DNA from: Oceanobacillus polygoni
Lineage (GTDB): Bacteria > Bacillota > Bacilli > Bacillales > Amphibacillaceae
Direction: 5' to 3'
Assembly: GCF_008304605.1 (NCBI RefSeq)
Contig: NZ_PIJY01000030.1
Location: 1-64,000 of the forward strand
DNA length: 64,000 bases
The notes beneath the pieces are model-generated. The model saw only the letters and a program-made list of their open reading frames with translations, was not told the DNA's origin and ran no database searches. Of this stretch, positions 56,180 to 64,000 are shown one piece after another (positions within the stretch are counted from its first letter, which is position 1; every line of letters starts with the position of its first letter). Both the position numbers and the translations under genes were made by a program.

Positions 56180-58381
56180 CTATTGAACGGTCCGTGTTAC
56201 TGTATATACATCTCTAATTTGCTTAATTCGCTCAACGACCTTACGTAAATGTCCTGTGTTATGAATCAGTATCGTGATTTGTATGACGACGATTCTATTT
56301 CGGTCAGACTTGCCATTTACATGTGTCATATTTGTCTTCATCTCGTTAACAACCTGAAGAACCTCGTTAAGTAGGCCCCTCCGATCATATCCAGTAATTT
56401 GAATATCTACATGGTATTGTTTACGATCGGAGTTCCCTTCTTCCCATTCTACATGCAAATAGCGTTCCTTTGCTTCCTCGGTCTGTACATTAGGGCAATC
56501 TGAGCGGTGTACAGACACCCCTCTTCCCTTCGTAATATACCCAAGGATATCATCACCAGGAACCGGGTTACAGCATTTCGCGAGTCGAACAAGTAGATTA
56601 TCGATTCCTTCTACCTTTACACCAGAATCCCTTTTATGCGATCGCTGTGGTTTCGTTTCCGTTTTGACTTCTTCTAAAGTTGCTTCTAAATCGCGTTCTT
56701 TTTGCTTCGTCTGTCTTATTTTTTCTGTCAGCCTTGTAGCGATTAATGCAGCTGTAATACCTTGGTAACCAACTGCTGCATACATATCTTCTTCGCCTGT
56801 GAAATTGAATTTATCAAACACGCGTTGCATATTATCGGGTACAAGCACTTCCTTCGGTTCAATATTCAATGCCCGAATTTCTTTTTCGACAGCTTCCTTC
56901 CCTTTAATCACATTCTCTTCTCGACGCTGTTTCTTAAAAAACTGTTTAATTTTGCTTTTTGCTTGTGAGGTTTGTGTCATCTTGAGCCAGTCTTGAGAAG
57001 GTCCGTAGGAATGCTTCGATGTCATTACCTCGACAATATCGCCATTTTGCAACTTGTAATCGAGTGGTTCCATTTTCCCGTTGATTTTAGCACCAATGGT
57101 TTTATTTCCAATTTCGGTGTGGATTTTATAAGCAAAATCAAGTGGAATGGAACCTGAAGGAAGTTCGATCACTTCCCCTTTTGGTGTAAAGACATATACC
57201 ATATCGGAAAATAAATCAATCTTTAAAGATTCAATAAATTCTTCTGCATCATGTGTATCATTTTGCCAATCAAGAATTTCTCTGAACCACGTTAATTTTT
57301 CCTCAAAGGATTTCTTCCCACTCTTCACTTGCTTTCCTTCTTTATACGCCCAATGAGCAGCAATTCCGTACTCTGCGATTTCATGCATCTCTTTTGTACG
57401 AATTTGTACCTCGAGTGGATCACCCTTCGGCCCAATCACAGTTGTATGAAGCGATTGGTATAAGTTTTGCTTTGGCATTGCAATATAGTCTTTAAATCTG
57501 CCAGGCATTGGTTTCCAATTTGTATGAATTATACCTAGAACCGCATAACAATCCTTTATGCTTTCTACTATAATCCGAACGGCTAATAAATCATATATTT
57601 CGTTGAATTGCTTATTTTGCTTGACCATTTTTTGATAAATGCTATATAGATGTTTTGGACGACCAGACATCTCCGCTTCAATATTGACATCATTCAATTC
57701 GACAGCTAATTCCTGAATTACTTCTTTAATATATGATTCCCGTTCTTCACGTTTTTGCTTCATTAATTGAACAATACGGTAATATTGCTGTGGATTTAGG
57801 TAGCGTAAAGCCGTATCTTCCAATTCCCATTTAATTGTTGAAATTCCTAGACGATGAGCTAACGGTGCAAAAATTTCCAACGTTTCATTAGAAATTCGAC
57901 GTTGCTTTTCTGGAGGAAGGTGCTTTAATGTCCGCATATTATGCAGTCTGTCCGCAAGTTTGATCAAAATTACGCGAATATCCTTCGCCATTGCCACAAA
58001 CATTTTTCGATGATTTTCAGCTTGTTGGACTTCCTTCGACTCGTATTTAATTTTTCCGAGTTTCGTGACACCATCTACTAACAGGGCTATCTCAACATTG
58101 AATGCTTGCTCTAAATCAGCAAGTGTCACTTCCGTATCCTCGACAACATCATGTAAAAAACCACCAGCGATTGTTTCCGCATCCATTTCAAGTTGAGTAA
58201 GGATACCCGCTACCTGAACCGGGTGGATAATATATGGCTCGCCAGATTTTCGAAATTGATCATGGTGGGCCTCGTTCGCAAAGTCATAAGCGCGTTGAAT
58301 TAACGCCACATCCTCAGTAGCTAGATACTTTGTTGCCATATTGATAATGTCATTAATTGTTACATTTTCGTCTTTTGCCAT
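56180..58381 (-). CDS. relA: Bifunctional (p)ppGpp synthetase/hydrolase RelA
   Basis: Long RSH enzyme of 733 aa for the stringent response. Domains in order: HD hydrolase (HPVQVAGILTQ, FLHDVVEDTEV), synthetase (YQSLHTTVIGPKGDPLEVQIRT), TGS (YVFTPKGEVIELPSGSIPLDFAYKIHTEIG), zinc-finger-like CCNPVPGDDILGYIT, and C-terminal ACT. The hydrolase HDVVED motif is intact. The ATG at 58381 has an AAAGGTG site. Followed by dtd. Confidence 0.97.
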   Translation of the reverse strand: MAKDENVTINDIINMATKYLATEDVALIQRAYDFANEAHHDQFRKSGEPYIIHPVQVAGILTQLEMDAETIAGGFLHDVVEDTEVTLADLEQAFNVEIALLVDGVTKLGKIKYESKEVQQAENHRKMFVAMAKDIRVILIKLADRLHNMRTLKHLPPEKQRRISNETLEIFAPLAHRLGISTIKWELEDTALRYLNPQQYYRIVQLMKQKREERESYIKEVIQELAVELNDVNIEAEMSGRPKHLYSIYQKMVKQNKQFNEIYDLLAVRIIVESIKDCYAVLGIIHTNWKPMPGRFKDYIAMPKQNLYQSLHTTVIGPKGDPLEVQIRTKEMHEIAEYGIAAHWAYKEGKQVKSGKKSFEEKLTWFREILDWQNDTHDAEEFIESLKIDLFSDMVYVFTPKGEVIELPSGSIPLDFAYKIHTEIGNKTIGAKINGKMEPLDYKLQNGDIVEVMTSKHSYGPSQDWLKMTQTSQAKSKIKQFFKKQRREENVIKGKEAVEKEIRALNIEPKEVLVPDNMQRVFDKFNFTGEEDMYAAVGYQGITAALIATRLTEKIRQTKQKERDLEATLEEVKTETKPQRSHKRDSGVKVEGIDNLLVRLAKCCNPVPGDDILGYITKGRGVSVHRSDCPNVQTEEAKERYLHVEWEEGNSDRKQYHVDIQITGYDRRGLLNEVLQVVNEMKTNMTHVNGKSDRNRIVVIQITILIHNTGHLRKVVERIKQIRDVYTVTRTVQ

Positions 58382-58583
58382 GAAATCACCTTTACTAGCC
58401 GTCTGCATTATTTAATAATTGATATTCTTCAACAATAGTAGCACATCATTACGTAAAGTGAAACTTCGTTCAATGGGAGTTTACAGCCCGTTAATGCGTG
58501 AGAAAGCGCATTAACCCCTGCTAAATATTTTTAATTATATGCTTTTCCGTAAAATGTGTCCATTGTGAAATCTCTATAATAAG

Positions 58584-58613
58584 AGGTCTGACGATAAAAT
58601 AGACGTCAGACCT
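58584..58613 (-). terminator. Terminator after apt
   Basis: Ten-base perfect arms AGGTCTGACG and CGTCAGACCT with a 10-base loop, twelve bases past the apt stop. Confidence 0.8.
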
Positions 58614-58624
58614 TATAAAAAATT

Positions 58625-59137
58625 TTAATATGTCATTAGCGTTAATACATCATAGTCTTTCAGCTTTTCTTTACCATCTAAGTAGCTGAGTTCGACTAAG
58701 AAAGCACAACCTACAACAATACCACCGAGCTCTTCTACTAATTTGATCGTAGCTTCGATAGTACCACCTGTTGCAAGCAAATCATCCGTAATCAAAACAC
58801 GTTGACCTGGCTTGATTGCATCTTTATGAATCGTTAATACATTCGTTCCATATTCGAGACCATAGTCCACTTTAATCACTTCACGTGGCAGCTTTCCTTC
58901 CTTTCGAACAGGAGCAAAGCCTATTTCAAGTGCATAGGAAACAGGACAGCCTACAATAAAACCTCTTGCTTCTGGACCGACTACAATGTCGATTTCTTTT
59001 TCTTTTGCATACGTAACGATTTCATCTACTGCTGCTTTATATGCTTTTCCATCTGCCATTAATGGTGTAATATCTTTAAATTTAATTCCTTCTTTAGGCC
59101 AATCTTCAACGATTTTTATATGTTGCTTATAATCCAT
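58625..59137 (-). CDS. apt: Adenine phosphoribosyltransferase
   Basis: Salvages adenine to AMP using PRPP. The 170-aa protein has the flexible-loop [11 protein letters not shown], the PRPP motif [13 protein letters not shown] and PEARGFIVG. Its start overlaps the end of recJ by eleven bases. Confidence 0.97.
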   Translation of the reverse strand: MDYKQHIKIVEDWPKEGIKFKDITPLMADGKAYKAAVDEIVTYAKEKEIDIVVGPEARGFIVGCPVSYALEIGFAPVRKEGKLPREVIKVDYGLEYGTNVLTIHKDAIKPGQRVLITDDLLATGGTIEATIKLVEELGGIVVGCAFLVELSYLDGKEKLKDYDVLTLMTY

Positions 59138-61442
59138 TTACTACTTCCTCCTCGGGGGTATCCAAGTAATCCATACAGCCTTCAAACCACGTTTTCAATT
59201 CTTCATAATTCGAATAATATAGCTGTTTTTCAATATCTGCTTTGTTAAGACGTTCTTGATATAGTTTCGAGTCCGTTAAATCCTTCTTCATCGGATTTGT
59301 CTCCACCTCAATAACTCCATCTTCTATTTTAACAAATCCCAGTTCAAAAAACACGCTTGAAATAAAGATAATTCTATCCTTACTCCAGCCCTTATGATTC
59401 ATGATGGTCTGAAGCTCTGTTTTTAAATCAAGCACCCTTCGTTTCCTAACGAGCGCATAGAACCAAATAAACTCTTCCCTGGATGGGAAAGCCGACAAAT
59501 ATGCACTATCTTCAATATGATAACATGCGTATATATTAACTGGCTTTGTTTGGTTAATAATAGCTTTTAGCTGATTAAGATTAGTTGGTAATTCATATAT
59601 ATAAAGTGTTTGCTTATTATCTAAAGTTTGAACATCTGTATCATACGTAATTTGTTCAACATCCGGGTGAACGCTCTGATTCGATGTAGCGACTACTAAT
59701 GCATCACTCGTATCTATGTGAACGTTACGATTCTTTTTTCCTCTAAAGTCAAATAACTGCCATTCATCAATTTTCATATCCTGGATAAGAAACTGCGCTT
59801 TACGATTCCCGTTCCACTCGTTTATTCCAAGTTCTCCAGCTAATGATAATGCTGTATTCGGAGAAATGTGTTCATACAATTCACCCATGCCAAAACCTAT
59901 ACTATCTAGCGTCTGACTATCTTGTTTGAATAGAAGTTTCAGATGGTTTTTTGCACTGCCAATTTTCCTAGCATCAGCTGGTATTTCGTTCAATTCAAAA
60001 ATTGGTTTTGGGTTTTTCATGCCAAACGGTGCGAGTCTGGCAATTTCTTGAACGAGTTCTTCATTGATTGTCTCCACTGTTAGCTTTGCACTAATTTCAA
60101 TTTCCTGTTTAAAATCTGCTTCTGTTAGCTCTTCACGAATAAACGTATCTAATTTTTCTTGTACAAGTTGCAGATTTTCGAGCGGAAATGTCATTCCTGC
60201 TGCCTGTGAGTGGCCACCAAAATGTGTAAAGAGCTCTCGAATTCGCATTCCATTTTGGAAAAAATCAAATGCTGGTATACTTCTCGCCGAGCCTTTTACA
60301 GTGTTTGACTCATGCTTAACTGTTAGAACAATTGCTGGTCGATCATATTTTCGAACTAATTTTGACGCAACAATTCCAAGCACGCCTTCATTCCATCCTT
60401 CTTTAGCAACAATAATCACATCATGCGTTGCAGAGGATTCCACGATTTGCTGTGCTTCTTGAAAAATGTCATTCACAATTTTTTTGCGTTGATTATTTAT
60501 GACATCAATTTCTTCTGCCATTTCTTGTGCAACTTCATCGTCATCTGTCAATAACAATTGAACTGCTAAATCAGCATTTTCTAAGCGCCCCACAGCATTA
60601 ATCCGTGGACCAATCATAAAACCAACATCTTCCTCCGTTACATTGCCTTCAATTTTACAAACCCGTTTAAGAGCTTTAATTCCAGGATTCTGTGATATCG
60701 TTAATGCATGTAATCCATAAAATGCGAGTACTCTATTTTCATCCACAAGTGGAACGAGGTCGGCTATTGTTCCAATTGCTGCAAACTCTAACAAGTGCTT
60801 CGGAAAGTAGCCGAGCAAGCTTTGTGCAAATTTAAATGCTACACCGACACCTGCAAGCTCTTGGAATGGGTAAGCTTCTGAGCATTTTGGATGAATGATA
60901 GCAAAGCATTCCGGTAATTCTTCTTGTGGCTCATGATGATCCGTAATGATTAAGTCAATTCCTAATTCACTTGCCACTTGCGCTTCATGAACAGATGCGA
61001 TTCCTGTATCTACTGTAATAATCAATGCAAATCCATTTTTAGCTGCTGCTCGAAAAGCTGCTTCGTTTGGACCATATCCTTCTGTAAAACGGTTCGGTAT
61101 ATAGAAGTCACAATCAGCTCCAAGCTCTTCCAATGCTTTCATTAATACTGTAGTTGAACTAACACCATCCGCATCATAATCTCCATAGATTAAGATTTTT
61201 TCATCGTCATCTATCGCTTTATGTACACGTGCTGCTGCTCTTTCAATCGAATCGATTTTAACTGGGCTGTGTAAATTTTTAATATCAGGTGATAAAAATT
61301 GTCTTGCTTCTTCAATATTCGTTATTCCTCTTTGTTGCAGCAACTGTTTGACAATTGGGGATAATTCAATTGAATCATCTTCCCAATTCACTGCTGCTTC
61401 GTGTAGTGATGTATATTTCCAATTTGCTTTACTTTGTAACAT
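59127..61442 (-). CDS. recJ: Single-strand DNA exonuclease RecJ
   Basis: 5'-3' ssDNA exonuclease of the DHH family, 771 aa, the longer Bacillus form. Motifs: [39 protein letters not shown], and the DHHA1 part [12 protein letters not shown]. An OB fold and a Firmicute-specific C-terminal domain follow. B. subtilis name yrvE. Confidence 0.95.
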   Translation of the reverse strand: MLQSKANWKYTSLHEAAVNWEDDSIELSPIVKQLLQQRGITNIEEARQFLSPDIKNLHSPVKIDSIERAAARVHKAIDDDEKILIYGDYDADGVSSTTVLMKALEELGADCDFYIPNRFTEGYGPNEAAFRAAAKNGFALIITVDTGIASVHEAQVASELGIDLIITDHHEPQEELPECFAIIHPKCSEAYPFQELAGVGVAFKFAQSLLGYFPKHLLEFAAIGTIADLVPLVDENRVLAFYGLHALTISQNPGIKALKRVCKIEGNVTEEDVGFMIGPRINAVGRLENADLAVQLLLTDDDEVAQEMAEEIDVINNQRKKIVNDIFQEAQQIVESSATHDVIIVAKEGWNEGVLGIVASKLVRKYDRPAIVLTVKHESNTVKGSARSIPAFDFFQNGMRIRELFTHFGGHSQAAGMTFPLENLQLVQEKLDTFIREELTEADFKQEIEISAKLTVETINEELVQEIARLAPFGMKNPKPIFELNEIPADARKIGSAKNHLKLLFKQDSQTLDSIGFGMGELYEHISPNTALSLAGELGINEWNGNRKAQFLIQDMKIDEWQLFDFRGKKNRNVHIDTSDALVVATSNQSVHPDVEQITYDTDVQTLDNKQTLYIYELPTNLNQLKAIINQTKPVNIYACYHIEDSAYLSAFPSREEFIWFYALVRKRRVLDLKTELQTIMNHKGWSKDRIIFISSVFFELGFVKIEDGVIEVETNPMKKDLTDSKLYQERLNKADIEKQLYYSNYEELKTWFEGCMDYLDTPEEEVVNGL

Positions 61443-61498
61443 GATTTCACCCCTGACTAATCTATTATACTAGAGACAGGCAGGGGTAGCAATTAGAA

Positions 61499-61837
61499 TT
61501 ATTTTGTTTTCGAGTAGGCGTCATTTGTTTTCGATGAACTACTTCTTATTTTACGCTCAACGGATAGACCATTTTCCTCTAATTTTGTAATCAATTTCGT
61601 GTTTTCAACCTTTAATCGCTTAGCCTCCCGCTGTAATCGATAAATACGTATTGCACCAACAGAAGCTGTTATAATCCCACCCATTAAGACAGAAAATAAA
61701 ATTACAAGTATTAATGGGGACTCTTGTGTCCAGAATAAATAGTTCACCTCAACAGAATCGACATTTGTAACAGCAAATACGGCTACAATAATAACGAAAA
61801 TAATCGATAATATAACATAGGTTTGTCCTTTTGTCAT
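61499..61837 (-). CDS. yrvD: LapA domain (DUF1049) membrane protein
   Basis: A 112-aa protein with two membrane segments (about residues 6-25 and 40-63) and a C-terminal coiled coil, ending in a Ser/Lys-rich tail. Same layout as LapA/YrvD. The role in Gram-positive bacteria is unknown; it cannot be LPS assembly here. Confidence 0.85.
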   Translation of the reverse strand: MTKGQTYVILSIIFVIIVAVFAVTNVDSVEVNYLFWTQESPLILVILFSVLMGGIITASVGAIRIYRLQREAKRLKVENTKLITKLEENGLSVERKIRSSSSKTNDAYSKTK

Positions 61838-61917
61838 CGTTCTCTCTCCCTTATTTTCTATCTATGTTGTTAGATTACCCTTTCTTCGTAAACTTCAATC
61901 AACTTAACGTAAAAGAA

Positions 61918-61952
61918 AATCCCTTGTCTAGTTAAAATAAAGACAAGGGATT
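61918..61952 (-). terminator. Terminator after secDF
   Basis: Twelve-base perfect arms (61918-61929 and 61941-61952) with an 11-base loop, just past the secDF stop; a short T-rich stretch follows on the minus strand. Confidence 0.85.
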
Positions 61953-61962
61953 CTCCATTTAA

Positions 61963-64000
61963 TTATACCTGTGGTCCTTCTGGTGCTTTTTTCTTCGTGA
62001 AATCGAGTGGCTTTTCTTTCACTGATTTACCACGCCAAACGAGCCATAATTGGGAAGCTAACAGTAAGGATGAATAAGTTCCTGCAACAAGCCCAATTGT
62101 TAATGCAAATGCAAAGTTTGTAATGGAGGAAGCTCCAAGTACTAGAAACGCAATGACAGCAATAATAGTTGTAATCGATGTATTCATCGTTCTCGTAAAG
62201 GACTGTACTATACTTGTATTTACAATGGATGTAAGCTCCTTAAAGGATTTCACACGTTTCTTCTTACGTATATTCTCTCGAATTCGATCAAATATAACAA
62301 TTGTATTGTTAATTGAATACCCAACTATCGTTAAGATTGCGGCAACAATCGTTATATCAAATTCGATTTGAGTAACACTGAAAAATACGAGCATGAAAAA
62401 TACGTCATGCAAGAGTGTAAGTAATGCTGTTATTGCAAAGAAGAATTCGAATCGGAATGTAACATAGATAATCATAAAGATTGATGCGACTCCAACTGCG
62501 TAAATAGCATTCTTAACAAGTTCCTGACCTACAATTGGTGAGACAACGCTGATACTTGGCTCATGCCCATATCTCTCGTTAAAATACACTCTTACTTCTT
62601 CCGCCTCTGTATCCGTTAGAACACTATCGAATCTTGCGACCGCAAGCTCACTATTTTCCCCAGATAGGACGAGCGATTTAACCTCGTGCCCTAGCTCTTC
62701 AAATCCAGATTCTACCTCTTCTACTGTCAGGCTATTCGTCGAAACAACCTCCACCCTAGAACCACTAGTAAAATCAACACCAGGGTTAATTTGAAACACA
62801 AGAATGGAAATTATCCCTAAAATAATAAGTACTGATGACCCAATAAAAAATTTATTTCGGTGCTGAACGAAATTAACGTTACGTTTAAAAATAGTCGGCT
62901 CTACTTCTTCCTTTGCGATATCTCGAATTTGTTCTTTGTTTACACCAAACCATGTTTTTCGTTTGGTCAAGAAACCACTTTGAACCCACAAACCTAATAG
63001 TATCCTTGTTCCAAGCACAGCTGTTAGAAAGCTAATCAAAATACTAATGATTAACATTGTCGCAAATCCTTTTACCGAGCTTGTCCCAAAAATGAATAAT
63101 ACGACGGCAGCAATTATAGTTGTAAGGTTCGCATCCAAGATCGTAGTAAAGGAGTTCTTATTACCGGTCTTAAATGCTGCCTTGACAGATTTTCCTGTTC
63201 GCAATTCCTCTTTAATGCGTTCAAATGTAATAACATTCGCATCCACTGCCATACCGACCCCTAATATCAGGGCAGCAATTCCGGATAATGTTAAGACACC
63301 ATTTAAAAGCTGGAATACTAATATAACTAAATAAATATAGAATGCTAAATTAATTGTTGCTATGAAACCTGAGAATCGATAAAAAACTAGCATGAACAAT
63401 ACGATTAAGCCGATTCCGATAGCCGCAGCAAAGATCATTTGATTCAACGCTTGCTCTCCAAATTGCGCTCCTACCGATGTTGAGAATATTTCTGTCATGT
63501 GTACAGGTAGTGAACCGGAATTAATAATATCTGCTAATTGTTTCGCAGATTCAACCGTAAAATCACCACTAATCATAACATCAGTTGTATGTAATCGTTC
63601 GCTAACATTTGGTGCAGATACAAACTTTGGCTCACTTTTAAAAGCTTCTTCAGCATATGAATCGCCTTCTTGGAAATCCATCCAAATAACAAGCTTATTG
63701 TCTGGAATGCTCATTTGGCTAATCTGTGTCGTTACTTCCCCAAATTTCGCTGCATCCTTTAATTGTAATGTTACAATGGGGGCATTTGTATTTGGATCAA
63801 AATCTTGTTTCGCACTACCTTCACGTACATCTGAACCATCAAGCAATTCCTGATCATTCACATCTCGAAAGGATAATTGAGCAGATGTAGATAGCATATC
63901 TCTTGCCTCTGACTGATCTTCAACTCCTGCCAGTTGCACACGAATTCGATCTTCTCCCTCAATATCGATAACAGCTTCACTTATTCCTAAGCGATTCACA
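61963..64000 (-). CDS. secDF: SecDF protein-export membrane protein, 5' end outside window
   Basis: Fused SecD-SecF that aids late steps of Sec export with proton-motive force. About 678 residues are present, and the window cuts the N-terminus (first membrane segment and start of the P1 domain). Visible: DIEGEDRIRVQLAGV of SecD P1, GVGMAVDANVITFERIKEELRTG with the conserved Asp, the middle fusion point with NFVQHRNKFF, NPGVDFTSGSRVEV starting SecF P4, and GYSINNTIVIFDRIREN. SecD and SecF are fused as in B. subtilis. Confidence 0.95.
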   Translation of the reverse strand, partial: VNRLGISEAVIDIEGEDRIRVQLAGVEDQSEARDMLSTSAQLSFRDVNDQELLDGSDVREGSAKQDFDPNTNAPIVTLQLKDAAKFGEVTTQISQMSIPDNKLVIWMDFQEGDSYAEEAFKSEPKFVSAPNVSERLHTTDVMISGDFTVESAKQLADIINSGSLPVHMTEIFSTSVGAQFGEQALNQMIFAAAIGIGLIVLFMLVFYRFSGFIATINLAFYIYLVILVFQLLNGVLTLSGIAALILGVGMAVDANVITFERIKEELRTGKSVKAAFKTGNKNSFTTILDANLTTIIAAVVLFIFGTSSVKGFATMLIISILISFLTAVLGTRILLGLWVQSGFLTKRKTWFGVNKEQIRDIAKEEVEPTIFKRNVNFVQHRNKFFIGSSVLIILGIISILVFQINPGVDFTSGSRVEVVSTNSLTVEEVESGFEELGHEVKSLVLSGENSELAVARFDSVLTDTEAEEVRVYFNERYGHEPSISVVSPIVGQELVKNAIYAVGVASIFMIIYVTFRFEFFFAITALLTLLHDVFFMLVFFSVTQIEFDITIVAAILTIVGYSINNTIVIFDRIRENIRKKKRVKSFKELTSIVNTSIVQSFTRTMNTSITTIIAVIAFLVLGASSITNFAFALTIGLVAGTYSSLLLASQLWLVWRGKSVKEKPLDFTKKKAPEGPQV

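Overview
The window is AT-rich chromosomal DNA from an endospore-forming Bacillaceae species. The markers are intact sigK, an RsfA-type prespore regulator, cymR, T-box leaders on alaS and hisS-aspS, a 6S RNA next to aspS, and the alaS-yrrL-udk-greA and relA-apt-recJ-secDF gene orders known from Bacillus subtilis. Many extracytoplasmic domains are very acidic and no B. subtilis-specific gene stands out, so a halotolerant genus such as Oceanobacillus or Virgibacillus is my guess (inference, low confidence). Most genes are on the minus strand.

Region 1 (1-10.5 kb) is an aromatic catabolism cluster for the oxalocrotonate branch of catechol meta-cleavage. It encodes catechol 2,3-dioxygenase, 2-hydroxymuconic semialdehyde dehydrogenase, 4-oxalocrotonate tautomerase, oxalocrotonate decarboxylase, oxopentenoate hydratase, hydroxyoxovalerate aldolase and acetaldehyde dehydrogenase. 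Three different regulators accompany them: an IclR protein, a GntR/FadR protein, and a XylR-sensor/PucR-type fusion. No ring hydroxylase and no DmpD-type hydrolase are present. Three 17-bp dyads of the same geometry look like the IclR operators. Two lie just upstream of catabolic promoters and one lies downstream of the iclR promoter.

Region 2 (10.7-12.9 kb) holds sigK, mtnN and yrrS.

Region 3 (13-31 kb) sits where B. subtilis has only a few genes between yrrS and greA. It is a Tad/Flp type IVb pilus locus (TadZ, TadA, TadB, TadC, Flp pilin, three TadE/TadG-like proteins, two prepilin peptidases, DUF4352 lipoproteins). It runs in the same direction into a phosphosignalling and type VII-secretion-like module: an FHA protein, a PP2C phosphatase, a membrane Ser/Thr kinase, an EssB/YukC homologue and two small membrane proteins. 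No EssC, WXG100 or YukD partner is present. The locus carries the remains of repeated local duplication and decay: a third prepilin peptidase reduced to its C-terminus, a frameshifted lipoprotein gene, and a 3' remnant of a second essB. This is the most unusual part of the window.

Region 4 (31.6-64 kb) is housekeeping. It runs through a TcaA-like membrane protein, greA, udk, yrrM, mltG, yrzB, ruvX, ireB-like yrzL, alaS (T-box), an AI-2E family transporter, recD2, yrrB, mnmA, yrvO, cymR, rarA, rsfA, 6S RNA, aspS and hisS (T-box). It continues with a small HTH protein missed by length filters, an SH3/amidase cell-wall hydrolase, dtd, relA, apt, recJ, a LapA-domain protein and the 3' part of secDF, which is cut by the window end. 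Two kinds of non-coding repeat with inverted ends occur between these operons.
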